From: Nocardioides mangrovicus
Lineage (GTDB): Bacteria > Actinomycetota > Actinomycetes > Propionibacteriales > Nocardioidaceae
Direction of reading: 5' to 3'
Assembly: GCF_003674065.1 (NCBI RefSeq)
Contig: NZ_RDBE01000001.1
Coordinates: 92,567-156,566, forward strand
Length of the DNA stretch: 64,000 bases
The translations under genes were made by a program, and so were the position numbers. Of the stretch, positions 8,614 to 16,625 are shown in pieces. The notes under the pieces are model-generated. The model was not told where the DNA came from and searched no databases. It saw nothing but the letters and a program-made list of their open reading frames with translations. Within the stretch, counting starts at the first letter, position 1. Each line of letters opens with the position of its first letter.

Positions 8614-9491
8614 GCCACGAGCATGCCCACGAAGATGCCGATCGCGCACACCAGCTCGCCCAGGCCGGTGCTCTGCAGGACCGGCACGAGGTCGCGTCCG
8701 GTGGCGCCGGACTGCACCGCGCGGGTGCCCGGGTTGGCCACGCCGAGCCCGATCAGCCCGAGCAGGGCCCACCAGCTGGTAAGCGCGGCCAGCACCACGA
8801 CGGCGACCAGGGCCAGCAGCAGGAGCAGTACGTAGAACGTCCGGGTGCGTCGGTCGCCCAGGCGTACGGCGAGGGTGCGCTTGCCGGCCAGCTCGTCGGT
8901 GGGGATGTCGCGCAGGTTGTTGGCCACCAGCAGCGCGCACGCCAGGCAGCCGATCGCGACGGCGGTGGGCACCGCGTCGAGCACCGGTCGCCCGAACCGG
9001 CCGGCCTGCACGTACGTCGTGCCCACCACGGCCACGAGCCCGAAGAACACGAACACCATGACCTCGCCGAGCCCGGCGTAGCCGTAGGGCCGCTTGCCGC
9101 CGGTGTAGTACCAGGCGGCCAGCACCGCGAGCGCGCCGACGGCGACCAGCCACCAGGCGGTGGCCGCGGCGAGCACGAGCCCGGCCACGGCGGCGAGGCC
9201 GAAGGCCGCGAAGGCGGCGGCCTTCACCTGCCCGGGCGCGGCGGCGCCCGAGCCGACGAGGCGCAGCGGGCCGACGCGGTCGGCGTCGGTGCCGCGGATG
9301 CCGTCGGAGTAGTCGTTGGCGTAGTTGACGCCCACCTGCAGCGCCAGCGCGACCACCAGGGCCAGCGCGGCGCGCCACCAGACCTCGACCCCGGCGTAGG
9401 CCGCGACTCCGGTGCCGGCGAGCACCGGCGAGACCGCGGCAGGCAGGGTGCGCGGTCGAGCCCCCTCGAGCCACTGCGCCGCGGTCGCCAC
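8610..9491 (-). CDS. menA: 1,4-dihydroxy-2-naphthoate polyprenyltransferase
   Basis: Integral membrane UbiA-family prenyltransferase of 293 aa that joins the polyprenyl tail to dihydroxynaphthoate, giving demethylmenaquinone. Both Asp-rich motifs are present: NYANDYSDGIRG (residues 56-67) and NNLRDIPTDE (191-200), which bind Mg-diphosphate; seven to nine hydrophobic helices follow the usual pattern. I chose GTG 9491 because the protein then begins with TAAQWLEGARPRTLPAAV, the normal family N-terminus; the longer open frame upstream is antisense to menE. It is divergent from menE with only 19 nt between the start codons. The tail donor probably comes from the synthase encoded after nuoN. Confidence 0.95.
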   Translation of the reverse strand: MATAAQWLEGARPRTLPAAVSPVLAGTGVAAYAGVEVWWRAALALVVALALQVGVNYANDYSDGIRGTDADRVGPLRLVGSGAAAPGQVKAAAFAAFGLAAVAGLVLAAATAWWLVAVGALAVLAAWYYTGGKRPYGYAGLGEVMVFVFFGLVAVVGTTYVQAGRFGRPVLDAVPTAVAIGCLACALLVANNLRDIPTDELAGKRTLAVRLGDRRTRTFYVLLLLLALVAVVVLAALTSWWALLGLIGLGVANPGTRAVQSGATGRDLVPVLQSTGLGELVCAIGIFVGMLVA

Positions 9492-9499
9492 GAAGGGGG

Positions 9500-9505
9500 A
9501 GACTA
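9500..9505 (-). promoter_or_regulatory. candidate -10 element for menA
   Basis: TAGTCT on the minus strand, eight bases before the menA GTG. The spacing is slightly longer than at the other leaderless genes here. It lies within the 19-nt divergent menA/menE gap, overlapping the spacer between the menE ribosome site and its GTG. Confidence 0.35.
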
Positions 9506-9510
9506 GCCCG

Positions 9511-10485
9511 GTGGCAGGTCTGCGCCCGGTGTCGGGTTCTCGCGACGAGGTGGTCGCGCTGCTGGAGGAGTGGCTCGCCGTCCCCGATCCGGCGCCGCTG
9601 AGCGTGGAGACCTCCGGGTCGACCGGCCGGCCCAAGCGCGTGCTCCTCTCGCGCCGAGCGGTGCTCGCCTCGGCCACCGCCACCCACGACCGGCTCGGTG
9701 GGCCCGGGGAGTGGACGCTGCTGCTCCCGGTCACCTACGTCGCCGGACTGCAGGTGGCGGTCCGCTCGCTGCTGGCGGGCACGCCGCCGAACGACACGCT
9801 GGGCGAGGGCCGCTACGTCTCGGTCGTGCCCACCCAGCTGCATCGGATGCTGGCCGAGCCGGACCAGCGCGCCGCGCTCGCGGCGTACGAGGCGGTGCTG
9901 GTCGGCGGCGCGTCGCTGGACCCGGCGCTGCGCGCGGCCGCCGAGCAGGCGGGCGTGCGCGTGGTGGCCACGTACGGCATGAGCGAGACGGCCGGCGGCT
10001 GCGTCTACGACGGCCTCGCGCTGCCGGGGGTGGGCGTCCGGATCGGCGACGACGGACTGGTGCGGCTCGGCGGCCCCACGCTGTTCGACGGCTATGACGG
10101 CGATCCCGAGCTCACCGCGAGCGTGCTCGACGACGGCTGGTTCGTCACCAGTGATCTCGGCGAGCTGGTCGAGGGCCGGCTGCGGGTGCTCGGCCGCGCC
10201 GACGACGTGGTCAACTCCGGGGGCGTGAAGGTGCCGGCGACGGCGGTGGCGCGTCGGCTGCGCGAGCACCCCGGCGTCGAGCACGCCGAGGTGGTCGGCG
10301 TCGAGGACGAGGAGTGGGGGCAGCGCGTGGTGGCCGTGGTGGTGGGCAGCGCCGGCCTGGAGGACCTGCGTGAGTGGGTGGCGCAGGTGCACCCGCGCAG
10401 CTGGGCGCCGCGCGAGCTGCGGGTGGTGGAGGAGATCCCGCTGCTGGGCAACGGCAAGGTCGACCGCATGGCGCTGCTGGCATGA
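9511..10485 (+). CDS. menE: o-succinylbenzoate--CoA ligase
   Basis: Acyl-CoA synthetase superfamily enzyme of 324 aa that activates o-succinylbenzoate with ATP and CoA in menaquinone synthesis. It shows the P-loop SGSTGRPKR (residues 35-43), the adenylate-binding TYGMSETAGG (154-163), DGWFVTSDLGEL, and the C-terminal catalytic lysine in GNGKVDRM (Lys316). It is shorter than the roughly 450-490 aa of E. coli and B. subtilis MenE, as actinobacterial forms usually are. GTG 9511 has GGGGGAG nine bases upstream. menC follows with an ATGA overlap, then menD. Confidence 0.94.
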   Translation: MAGLRPVSGSRDEVVALLEEWLAVPDPAPLSVETSGSTGRPKRVLLSRRAVLASATATHDRLGGPGEWTLLLPVTYVAGLQVAVRSLLAGTPPNDTLGEGRYVSVVPTQLHRMLAEPDQRAALAAYEAVLVGGASLDPALRAAAEQAGVRVVATYGMSETAGGCVYDGLALPGVGVRIGDDGLVRLGGPTLFDGYDGDPELTASVLDDGWFVTSDLGELVEGRLRVLGRADDVVNSGGVKVPATAVARRLREHPGVEHAEVVGVEDEEWGQRVVAVVVGSAGLEDLREWVAQVHPRSWAPRELRVVEEIPLLGNGKVDRMALLA

Positions 10486-11426
10486 CGCGCACGAGGGTCT
10501 GGTCGGTGCCGATGCGCACCCGCTTCCGCGGCGTCGACGTCCGCGAGGGCGTGCTCCTCGAGGGCGAGGCCGGCTGGGGGGAGTTCAGCCCCTTCCTCGA
10601 GTACGACGACCCGGTGGCGGCGCCCTGGCTGGCCGCGGCGCGCGAGGCGGCCGACGTCGGCTGGCCCGAGCCGCTGCGCGAGTCGGTGTCGGTGAACGTG
10701 ACCGTGCCCGCCACCGGTGCCGAGCGCGCGGCGCGGATCGTGCGCGAGGGCGGCTGCACGACGGCGAAGGTGAAGGTGGCCGAGCCCGGGCAGAGCCTGG
10801 GCGACGACCTGGCCCGGGTGGAGGCGGTGCGCGACGCGCTGGGCCCCGGCGGCCGGGTGCGCGTCGACGCCAACGGCGGCTGGGACGTCGATGCGGCGGT
10901 GGAGGCGATCCGGGCCCTGGACCGGGCCGCCGGCGGCCTGGAGTACGTGGAGCAGCCCTGCGCCGAGGTCGAGGAGCTCGCGGCCGTGCGCCGTGCGGTG
11001 GACGTGCCGATCGCCGCCGACGAGTCGATCCGCCGGGCGGCCGACCCCTACCGGGTGCGCGACCTCCGGGCCGCGGACATCGCCGTGCTCAAGGTGCAGC
11101 CGCTCGGGGGTGTGCGCGCCTGCCTGCGCATCGCCGAGGACATCGGGCTGCCGGTGGTGGTCTCCAGCGCGCTGGAGTCCAGCGTCGGCATCGCGGCCGG
11201 CGTGGCGCTCGCCGCGGCGCTGCCGGAGCTGCCGTACGCCTGCGGACTGGGCACGGTGCAGCTCTTCGCCGACGACGTCAGCGAGCCCCCGCTGCTGCCG
11301 GTCGACGGCGCGCTGCCGGTGATGCGCGCGACCCCCTCGTCGGAGGCCCTCGACCGGCTGGAGGCCGCCCCGGAGCGGGTGGCCTGGTGGGAGCGACGGC
11401 TGGGCCGGGTGGGTGACCTCGCGTGA
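10482..11426 (+). CDS. menC: o-succinylbenzoate synthase
   Basis: Enolase-superfamily dehydratase of 314 aa, making o-succinylbenzoate from SHCHC. The TIM-barrel catalytic residues are all visible: the KxK pair at 96 and 98 (AKVKVAEPG), the metal ligands Asp in RVDANGG, Glu in YVEQPC and Asp in AADESI, and the second lysine at 204 (VLKVQPLGG). The start is set by a four-base overlap with menE, and its stop overlaps the menD GTG, so menE-C-D form a tightly coupled unit. Enolase-family relatives can be N-acylamino acid racemases, but this context makes MenC firm. Confidence 0.95.
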   Translation: MTRTRVWSVPMRTRFRGVDVREGVLLEGEAGWGEFSPFLEYDDPVAAPWLAAAREAADVGWPEPLRESVSVNVTVPATGAERAARIVREGGCTTAKVKVAEPGQSLGDDLARVEAVRDALGPGGRVRVDANGGWDVDAAVEAIRALDRAAGGLEYVEQPCAEVEELAAVRRAVDVPIAADESIRRAADPYRVRDLRAADIAVLKVQPLGGVRACLRIAEDIGLPVVVSSALESSVGIAAGVALAAALPELPYACGLGTVQLFADDVSEPPLLPVDGALPVMRATPSSEALDRLEAAPERVAWWERRLGRVGDLA

Positions 11427-13024
11427 GCTCGGCCGATCTCGCCCGCGCGGTGCTGGACCTGCTGGTGCGCAACGGCGCCGAGCACGCCGTGCTCTCGCCC
11501 GGCTCCCGCAGCGCGCCGCTGGCCTTCGCGCTCGAGGAGTACGAGCGAGCCGGGATCCTCACGCTGCACACGCGCATCGACGAGCGCACGGCCGGGTTCC
11601 TGGCGCTGGGCCTGGCTCGCGGCAGCCGCCGTCCGGTACCGGTCGTATGCACCAGCGGCACCGCCGCCGCCAACCTGCACCCGGCGATGCTCGAGGCCGC
11701 TCACGGCGGGCTGCCCCTGGTGGCGGTGACGGCCGACCGGCCGGCGTCGCTGCGCGGCACGAGTGCGAACCAGACCACCGACCAGGTGGCCCTCTTCGGC
11801 GACGCCGTGGCCTCCTGGGACCTCGCGACGCCCGAGGAGCTGGCCGGCGTCGTGGTGGGCGACGGTCCGGTCCAGCTCAACGTGCAGTTCACCGAACCTC
11901 TGGTGCCCAGCGCCACAACGGCCCCACCCGTCAGTCGTTCACCAGGGTGCCATGGTGAACGAGCGACGGACGGGGCACCGCGGCGCCGGTGGGCCGAGGC
12001 CCCCGACGCCGTCCGGCTGCCACCTGGCCCGCGCACGGTCGTGGTCGCCGGCGACGGCGCCGGACCCGCCGCCCGCGGCCTGGCCGAGCGCGCGGGCTGG
12101 CCGCTGCTGGCCGAGCCGAGCAGCGGGTCGCGCACCGGCGCCAACCCGATCCGCACCTACCGGCTGCTGCTGGCCGGCGAGCTGGGGCGGCAGGTCGAGC
12201 GGGTGGTGGTGTTCGGGCACCCGACCCTCTCCCGTCCGGTCAGCCGGCTGCTGGCCGAGGCCCCCGAGGTCTATGCCGTCCCGCCCCACGGCCGCTGGCC
12301 CGACCTGCCCACCCCGGTCACCGGCACGGCCCCCGGCTATGCCGCCGAGGCCGACGACCCGGCCTGGCTCGAGGCCTGGCGGGCCGCTGACCGCGCACTC
12401 AGTCAGCTCCTCGACGGCCTCGTCGAGGAGCAGGGGCTGGGACCGCACGCCGTCGCCCGCGAGGTCAGCGCGGCCGTACCGCCCGGCGGCAGCCTGTTCG
12501 TCGGCGCCTCCAACCCGGTGCGCGACCTGGACCTGATGGCCACCACCTACCCGGTCGGCGAGCGGCGCCGGGTGCTGGCCAACCGCGGCCTGGCCGGCAT
12601 CGACGGCACGGTCTCCTCGGCCATCGGCGCTGCCCTCACCCGACCGGGCCAGCGCCATCTGGCGCTGCTGGGCGACGTCACGTTCCTCCACGACGCGACC
12701 GGGCTGGTGATCGGGCCGGCAGAGCCGCGTCCGGACCTCACGATCGTCGTGGTCAACGACGACGGCGGCTCCATCTTCGCCACCCTCGAGCAGGGGGCTC
12801 CCGCCTTCGCCGACCGCTTCGAGCGGCTCTTCGGCACGCCCCACGGCGTCGACCTGGCCGCCCTGTGCGCCGCGACGCGCACCCCGCACTGGCGGGTGGG
12901 GTCGGTGCCCGAGCTGCGGCAGGCGCTGAGCACCCCCAACGGGGGCGTCGAGGTGGTCGAGGCGCGGGTGCGGCGCGACGACCGTCGCGACGTGGACGAG
13001 CGGATCCGGGGACTGGTCGGATAG
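11423..13024 (+). CDS. menD: 2-succinyl-5-enolpyruvyl-6-hydroxy-3-cyclohexene-1-carboxylate synthase
   Basis: Thiamine-diphosphate enzyme of 533 aa joining isochorismate and 2-oxoglutarate. The N-terminal Pyr domain begins with LSPGSRSAPLAFALEE; the thiamine-binding motif of the PP domain appears as VNDDGGSIFATLEQG (from residue 444). The GTG start overlaps the menC stop. Oddity: residues 167-185 are encoded by a 56-nt imperfect hairpin element (11921-11976) inserted in frame just after VQFTEPLVPS, at the linker between the Pyr domain and the central domain. The flanking domains look intact, so the enzyme is probably functional with a longer, Arg/Pro-rich linker. Confidence 0.95.
   Translation: MSSADLARAVLDLLVRNGAEHAVLSPGSRSAPLAFALEEYERAGILTLHTRIDERTAGFLALGLARGSRRPVPVVCTSGTAAANLHPAMLEAAHGGLPLVAVTADRPASLRGTSANQTTDQVALFGDAVASWDLATPEELAGVVVGDGPVQLNVQFTEPLVPSATTAPPVSRSPGCHGERATDGAPRRRWAEAPDAVRLPPGPRTVVVAGDGAGPAARGLAERAGWPLLAEPSSGSRTGANPIRTYRLLLAGELGRQVERVVVFGHPTLSRPVSRLLAEAPEVYAVPPHGRWPDLPTPVTGTAPGYAAEADDPAWLEAWRAADRALSQLLDGLVEEQGLGPHAVAREVSAAVPPGGSLFVGASNPVRDLDLMATTYPVGERRRVLANRGLAGIDGTVSSAIGAALTRPGQRHLALLGDVTFLHDATGLVIGPAEPRPDLTIVVVNDDGGSIFATLEQGAPAFADRFERLFGTPHGVDLAALCAATRTPHWRVGSVPELRQALSTPNGGVEVVEARVRRDDRRDVDERIRGLVG
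11921..11976. repeat. palindromic element inserted in frame inside menD
   Basis: Two 24-nt arms (11921-11944 and 11953-11976) flank an 8-nt loop GGGTGCCA. By my base-by-base pairing 20 of 24 positions are complementary, the exceptions being two 2-bp mismatches. The innermost arm is CGTTCACCA / TGGTGAACG. Such a hairpin is far beyond chance for coding sequence, and it sits precisely at a domain linker without breaking the frame. This looks like a small mobile or REP-like palindrome that the gene has absorbed. Confidence 0.75.
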
Positions 13025-13027
13025 GTT
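13022..13027 (+). promoter_or_regulatory. -10 element, leaderless (gene at 13034)
   Basis: TAGGTT, six bases before the GTG at 13034. Its first three bases are the TAG stop codon of menD, so the promoter is embedded in the end of the upstream gene. Confidence 0.55.
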
Positions 13028-13033
13028 CGAGGG

Positions 13034-14008
13034 GTGGGGTGGTTCGGACGGCGACACTCCCGCGACGGGTCGACCGAACCCGTCGCGGCGCAGCCCGACC
13101 CTGGACTGCCGATGTTCCCCGACGGTGCGCGAGCCGCTCGGTTCGCGTCGCTGGCGATGCGGGTCTTCGCCGAGCACGGCATCGAGTGCAGCTACGACGA
13201 CGGCTTCCTGCGCGGCAGCGACGGGCGCAGCTACGGGCTGACCAACGTCGCGCTGGTGGCGGCGGCAGGCACGGACCGGCACTGGCGCGAGCTGCTGGAG
13301 CAGCACGTCGGCGGCATCGTCGCAGCGCACGCAACGCCGCGGCAGCGCGACCTGGAGGCGGTCGGCGACCGGCTCTACCTCCGGCTGTGGGCCGCGGCCG
13401 ACCTGCCCCATCGCCCCGATGGGGTCAACGGCTTCGGCGAGCCGCTGGGCGAGGGGCTGGTGGGGCTGGCCGCGATCGACCACCCCGAGCACGTCGAGAC
13501 GCTGACCGGCGGCCACGACATCGGGCTGCTCGGCGGCTGGGACGTGGTGCGCCGCACGGCCCTGGCGAACCTCGCCGCGCTGCGCGCCGACGACGTCGTC
13601 CCCCTCGGCGACGACCCGCACTCCCAGGTGCAGCTGAGCATCGGCGGCTTCTTCAACGCCAGCCGCGTCTTCACCATGGAGCGGTTGCTGCGGGAGGACT
13701 TCTTGCTGGAGGAGCCCTCGCACGGCGTGCTGCTCGTCGTCCCCAACCGGCACCTGGTGGCGGTGCACCCGCTGCGCTCGGCGGGCATGGTGGAGGCCGT
13801 CCACACCCTGACCCGGCTGGCCCGCGCCGAGTCCGAGGTGCCCGGCGGCATCAGCCCGCACGTCTGGTTCTGGCGCGACGGCTGGGTCGAGCAGGTCACC
13901 CGGTCTGCGGAGGAGCCCGACACCGTCGAGCTGCACGTGGCGGGCCTGCTGGAGGTCGCGATGCGCGAGCTGGACCTGGTGGAGGACCCGGGAGACTCCG
14001 GCACCTAG
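13034..14008 (+). CDS. DUF1444/YtpQ-like conserved protein, unknown function
   Basis: Soluble protein of 324 aa with no signal peptide or membrane segment. The arrangement (short variable N-terminus, then alternating strands and helices, with PNRHLVAVHPL near the end of the conserved part) resembles the YtpQ/DUF1444 group, but the match is from overall pattern only. No catalytic motif is recognised. The GTG start has TAGGTT six bases upstream and no ribosome site, consistent with leaderless expression independent of menD. The AGGAG overlapping its own stop serves the following antiporter gene. Confidence 0.6.
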   Translation: MGWFGRRHSRDGSTEPVAAQPDPGLPMFPDGARAARFASLAMRVFAEHGIECSYDDGFLRGSDGRSYGLTNVALVAAAGTDRHWRELLEQHVGGIVAAHATPRQRDLEAVGDRLYLRLWAAADLPHRPDGVNGFGEPLGEGLVGLAAIDHPEHVETLTGGHDIGLLGGWDVVRRTALANLAALRADDVVPLGDDPHSQVQLSIGGFFNASRVFTMERLLREDFLLEEPSHGVLLVVPNRHLVAVHPLRSAGMVEAVHTLTRLARAESEVPGGISPHVWFWRDGWVEQVTRSAEEPDTVELHVAGLLEVAMRELDLVEDPGDSGT

Positions 14009-14020
14009 GAGAATGGCGCC

Positions 14021-15883
14021 GTGGACATCGCTGTCGGTCTGGTCGGGCTCGCCACGACCGTGCTCCTCGTCACCGGTCTGTGCAAGCGCTTCAACCTGGC
14101 CTCGCCGCTGGTGCTCATCGTGGTGGGAATCGTCGTCAGCTACATCCCGCAGATCCCCGACGTCGAGCTCAAGCCCGAGGTGGTGCTCTTCGGACTGCTG
14201 CCGCCACTGCTCTACTCGGCGTCGCTGACCACCTCGCTGGTCGACTTCAAGGCCAACCGCCGCGTCATCGGGCTGCTCTCGGTCGGCCTGGTGGTGTTCA
14301 CGACCGCCGGGGTCGCCGTCGTCGCGCACTGGCTGGTGCCCGACCTGCCCTGGGGTGCGGCGTTCGCCATCGGAGCGGTGGTGGCGCCGCCGGACGCGGT
14401 GGCCGCCACCTCGATCGGCCGCCGGATCGGGCTGCCGCGGCGCATCGTCACGATCCTCGAGGGCGAGTCGCTGCTCAACGACGCGACCGCCCTGGTCGCG
14501 CTGCGGACGGCCATCGCGGCCACTGTCGCGGCCGGCACCGTCGCCCGAGACTTCCTCCTCGCGGCCGGCGGCGGGCTGCTGGTCGGGCTGGTCGTCTACT
14601 GGGTCGTCGCGCGCGTGCGCCGCCACGTCACCGACCCCCTGCTGGACTCCGGGCTCTCGTTCGTCGTGCCGTTCGGGGCCTACGTCGGCGCGGAGTCGAT
14701 CCACATCGGCGAGGCGCACGGCAGCGGGGTGCTGGCGGTGGTCGTGGCCGGCCTGCTGCTGGGTCACAACGCGCCGGTGCTGCAGACCGCGCAGTCGCGG
14801 ATCCAGGAGCGGATGAACTGGAGCAGCATCGCCTACCTGCTGGAGAGCACGGTCTTCCTGCTGATCGGGCTGCAGGCCGCGCGGATCATCAGCGACGCGC
14901 GGGCCGAGGGACTCAGCGGCGGCCGGGTGGTGCTGATCTGCGTCTCCGTGCTCGTCGCGGTGATCGTGCTGCGGCTGGTCTGGATGTTCGCGACCCGGCT
15001 CCTCCTCACCGGCCAGGAGGGTGGCGACCGCCGGCGCCCGCCGCCGAAGTACGCGCTGCTGCTGGGCTGGGCCGGCATGCGCGGCGTCGTCACCTTGGCC
15101 GCGGCCTTCGTCATCCCGGTCGGCACCGAGCACCGCGACGTGCTGCTGCTGGTGGCCTTCGCGGTGGTGGCGGGCACGCTGTTCATCCAGGGGCTCACGC
15201 TGCCCTGGCTGGCGCGGCGGCTCGACGTGCCCTCGCCCGACCCCGGCGCCGACGCGCTGGCCCGCGCGAACCTGCTGCAGCAGGCCTCGCAGGCCGGTAT
15301 GAGCTACCTCAAGGAGCTCAAGCAGGACGACCCGTACGGCGTCGTCGCCCAGATCAAGGAGCGGCTGGAGCGCCGCAACTTCGCGGCGTGGGAGTCGGTC
15401 GGTGCCCGCGACGAGGAGACGCCCACCGAGGTCTACACCCGGGTTCGGCGGGAGATGATCGACGCCGAGCGCGGTTACGTCTTGGAGGCCCGCGACGAGG
15501 GGCACATCCCCAACGAGGTCATCACGCGGGTGCTGACCCAGCTCGACGTCGAGGAGTCGATGCTGGAGAACTCCGAGCGCGAGCGAGCCCGGGTGCGCGA
15601 CGCCGTGCGGTCCGTGGCGATCGACGGCGGGTGCGACCACCTGCGCGAGGAGCGCCCGCCGGTCGAGCCGACCAGCCCCGGCGAGTGCGCCGCGTGCGTC
15701 GAGGAGGGCCTGGCCTGGGTGCACCTGCGCATGTGCCTGACCTGCGGCACCGTCGGCTGCTGCGACTCCTCCATCGGCCGCCACGCCAGCCGTCACTTCC
15801 ACGAGACCAAGCACCCCGTCATGCGCTCGGTCGAGCCGGGCGACGACTGGCGGTGGTGCTTCGTCGACCGGATCACGGGCTAG
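14021..15883 (+). CDS. CPA1 Na+/H+ antiporter with C-terminal UBP-type zinc finger
   Basis: Protein of 620 aa. Residues 1-405 form about twelve helices of a Na+(K+)/H+ exchanger, with the ion-site signature APPDAVAATSIGRR and EGESLLNDATALVA. A cytoplasmic, charged, partly coiled segment follows (410-535). Residues 538-615 are a ubiquitin-protease-type zinc finger: CDH, CAACVEEG, CLTCGTVGCCDSS, then HASRHFHETKHPV, giving the Cys/His ligand series of ZnF-UBP. In eukaryotes that fold binds the ubiquitin C-terminus; here the ligand is unknown, and a regulatory role is my inference. GTG 14021 has AGGAG eight bases upstream. Start and both domains are secure. Confidence 0.92.
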   Translation: MDIAVGLVGLATTVLLVTGLCKRFNLASPLVLIVVGIVVSYIPQIPDVELKPEVVLFGLLPPLLYSASLTTSLVDFKANRRVIGLLSVGLVVFTTAGVAVVAHWLVPDLPWGAAFAIGAVVAPPDAVAATSIGRRIGLPRRIVTILEGESLLNDATALVALRTAIAATVAAGTVARDFLLAAGGGLLVGLVVYWVVARVRRHVTDPLLDSGLSFVVPFGAYVGAESIHIGEAHGSGVLAVVVAGLLLGHNAPVLQTAQSRIQERMNWSSIAYLLESTVFLLIGLQAARIISDARAEGLSGGRVVLICVSVLVAVIVLRLVWMFATRLLLTGQEGGDRRRPPPKYALLLGWAGMRGVVTLAAAFVIPVGTEHRDVLLLVAFAVVAGTLFIQGLTLPWLARRLDVPSPDPGADALARANLLQQASQAGMSYLKELKQDDPYGVVAQIKERLERRNFAAWESVGARDEETPTEVYTRVRREMIDAERGYVLEARDEGHIPNEVITRVLTQLDVEESMLENSERERARVRDAVRSVAIDGGCDHLREERPPVEPTSPGECAACVEEGLAWVHLRMCLTCGTVGCCDSSIGRHASRHFHETKHPVMRSVEPGDDWRWCFVDRITG

Positions 15884-15910
15884 GCGACGAAGGTCGGCTC
15901 GTCGTGGAAG

Positions 15911-15916
15911 TAGCGT
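15911..15916 (+). promoter_or_regulatory. -10 element, leaderless (MBL-fold gene)
   Basis: TAGCGT, seven bases before the ATG at 15924; no ribosome-binding site is present. A GTG at 15915 lies inside the motif, so it is an unlikely start. Confidence 0.5.
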
Positions 15917-15923
15917 GACGGCC

Positions 15924-16562
15924 ATGCGGATCACCAAGTTCGGCCATGCCTGCGTCCGGATCGAGCACGACGGCCAGGTGGTGGTGGTCGACCCGGGCGC
16001 CTTCACCGAGCCCGAGGCCGTCGACGGGGCGACGGCGGTGCTGCTCACCCACGTGCACGCCGACCACCTGCACCCTGCCAACCTGCGGGCCACCGACGCC
16101 CCGGTGTGGACGATCGCCGAGGTCGCCGAGGGCGTCCGCGATCAGGCACCCGACGTCGCCGAGCGGACGACGGTGATCGCACCCGGCGACCGGTTCGACA
16201 TCGGCGTGCCGGTCACCGCGGTCGGCGAGCGTCACGCGGTCATCCACCCCTCGATGCCCGGCGTCGCCAACTCCGGCTACCGGATGGAGGTCGACGGGCA
16301 GACGCTCTTCCACCCCGGCGACAGCTTCGACCACCCCGAGCAGGGCGTCGACCTGCTCTTCCTGCCGGTCAGCGCACCGTGGTGCAAGCTGGCCGAGGTC
16401 ATGGACTACGCGAAGGCCGTCGGCGCGCCGCGATCGCTGGCCGTGCACGACCGGATCCTCTCCGAGGTCGGGCTGAGCCTCCTCGACGAGCGGGTCACCG
16501 CCTACCTCGAGGGCATCGGCGACTACACCCGGATCGCCGACGGTTCGGACCTGCACGCCTAG
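15924..16562 (+). CDS. MBL-fold metallohydrolase (UlaG-like)
   Basis: Metallo-beta-lactamase fold protein of 212 aa. The metal-binding motif THVHADHLHP (His43, His45, Asp47, His48) and a later FHPGDSFD provide the dinuclear zinc or manganese site; the final conserved His is in AVHDRIL. It resembles the UlaG/L-ascorbate-6-phosphate lactonase-like proteins and other unassigned MBL hydrolases; the substrate cannot be named. ATG 15924 is preferred over the in-frame GTG 15915, which lies inside the -10 motif. Its 3' end faces the isochorismate synthase gene across a palindromic terminator-like region. Confidence 0.85.
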   Translation: MRITKFGHACVRIEHDGQVVVVDPGAFTEPEAVDGATAVLLTHVHADHLHPANLRATDAPVWTIAEVAEGVRDQAPDVAERTTVIAPGDRFDIGVPVTAVGERHAVIHPSMPGVANSGYRMEVDGQTLFHPGDSFDHPEQGVDLLFLPVSAPWCKLAEVMDYAKAVGAPRSLAVHDRILSEVGLSLLDERVTAYLEGIGDYTRIADGSDLHA

Positions 16563-16618
16563 TCCAGATCAAGTAGCACCGCTCGACCCCGCGACACCGG
16601 TGTCACTCGGTCTGGACT
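16561..16618. terminator. nested palindromes between convergent genes, probable bidirectional terminator
   Basis: Outer arms AGTCCAGA (16561-16568) and TCTGGACT (16611-16618) are perfect complements and enclose a 12-bp perfect palindrome GACACCGGTGTC (16593-16604). It lies exactly between the convergent MBL-fold and isochorismate synthase genes. No U-tract follows, as is common in actinobacteria. Confidence 0.5.
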
Positions 16619-16625
16619 ACCCGGA

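Noticed and set aside
11939-16093. Very long open frame on the minus strand (over 1,300 codons)
   Set aside because: It is antisense to menD, the DUF1444-like gene and the antiporter, all with strong family motifs. High GC leaves long stop-free antisense frames; its composition is His/Arg/Gln-rich with no domain.
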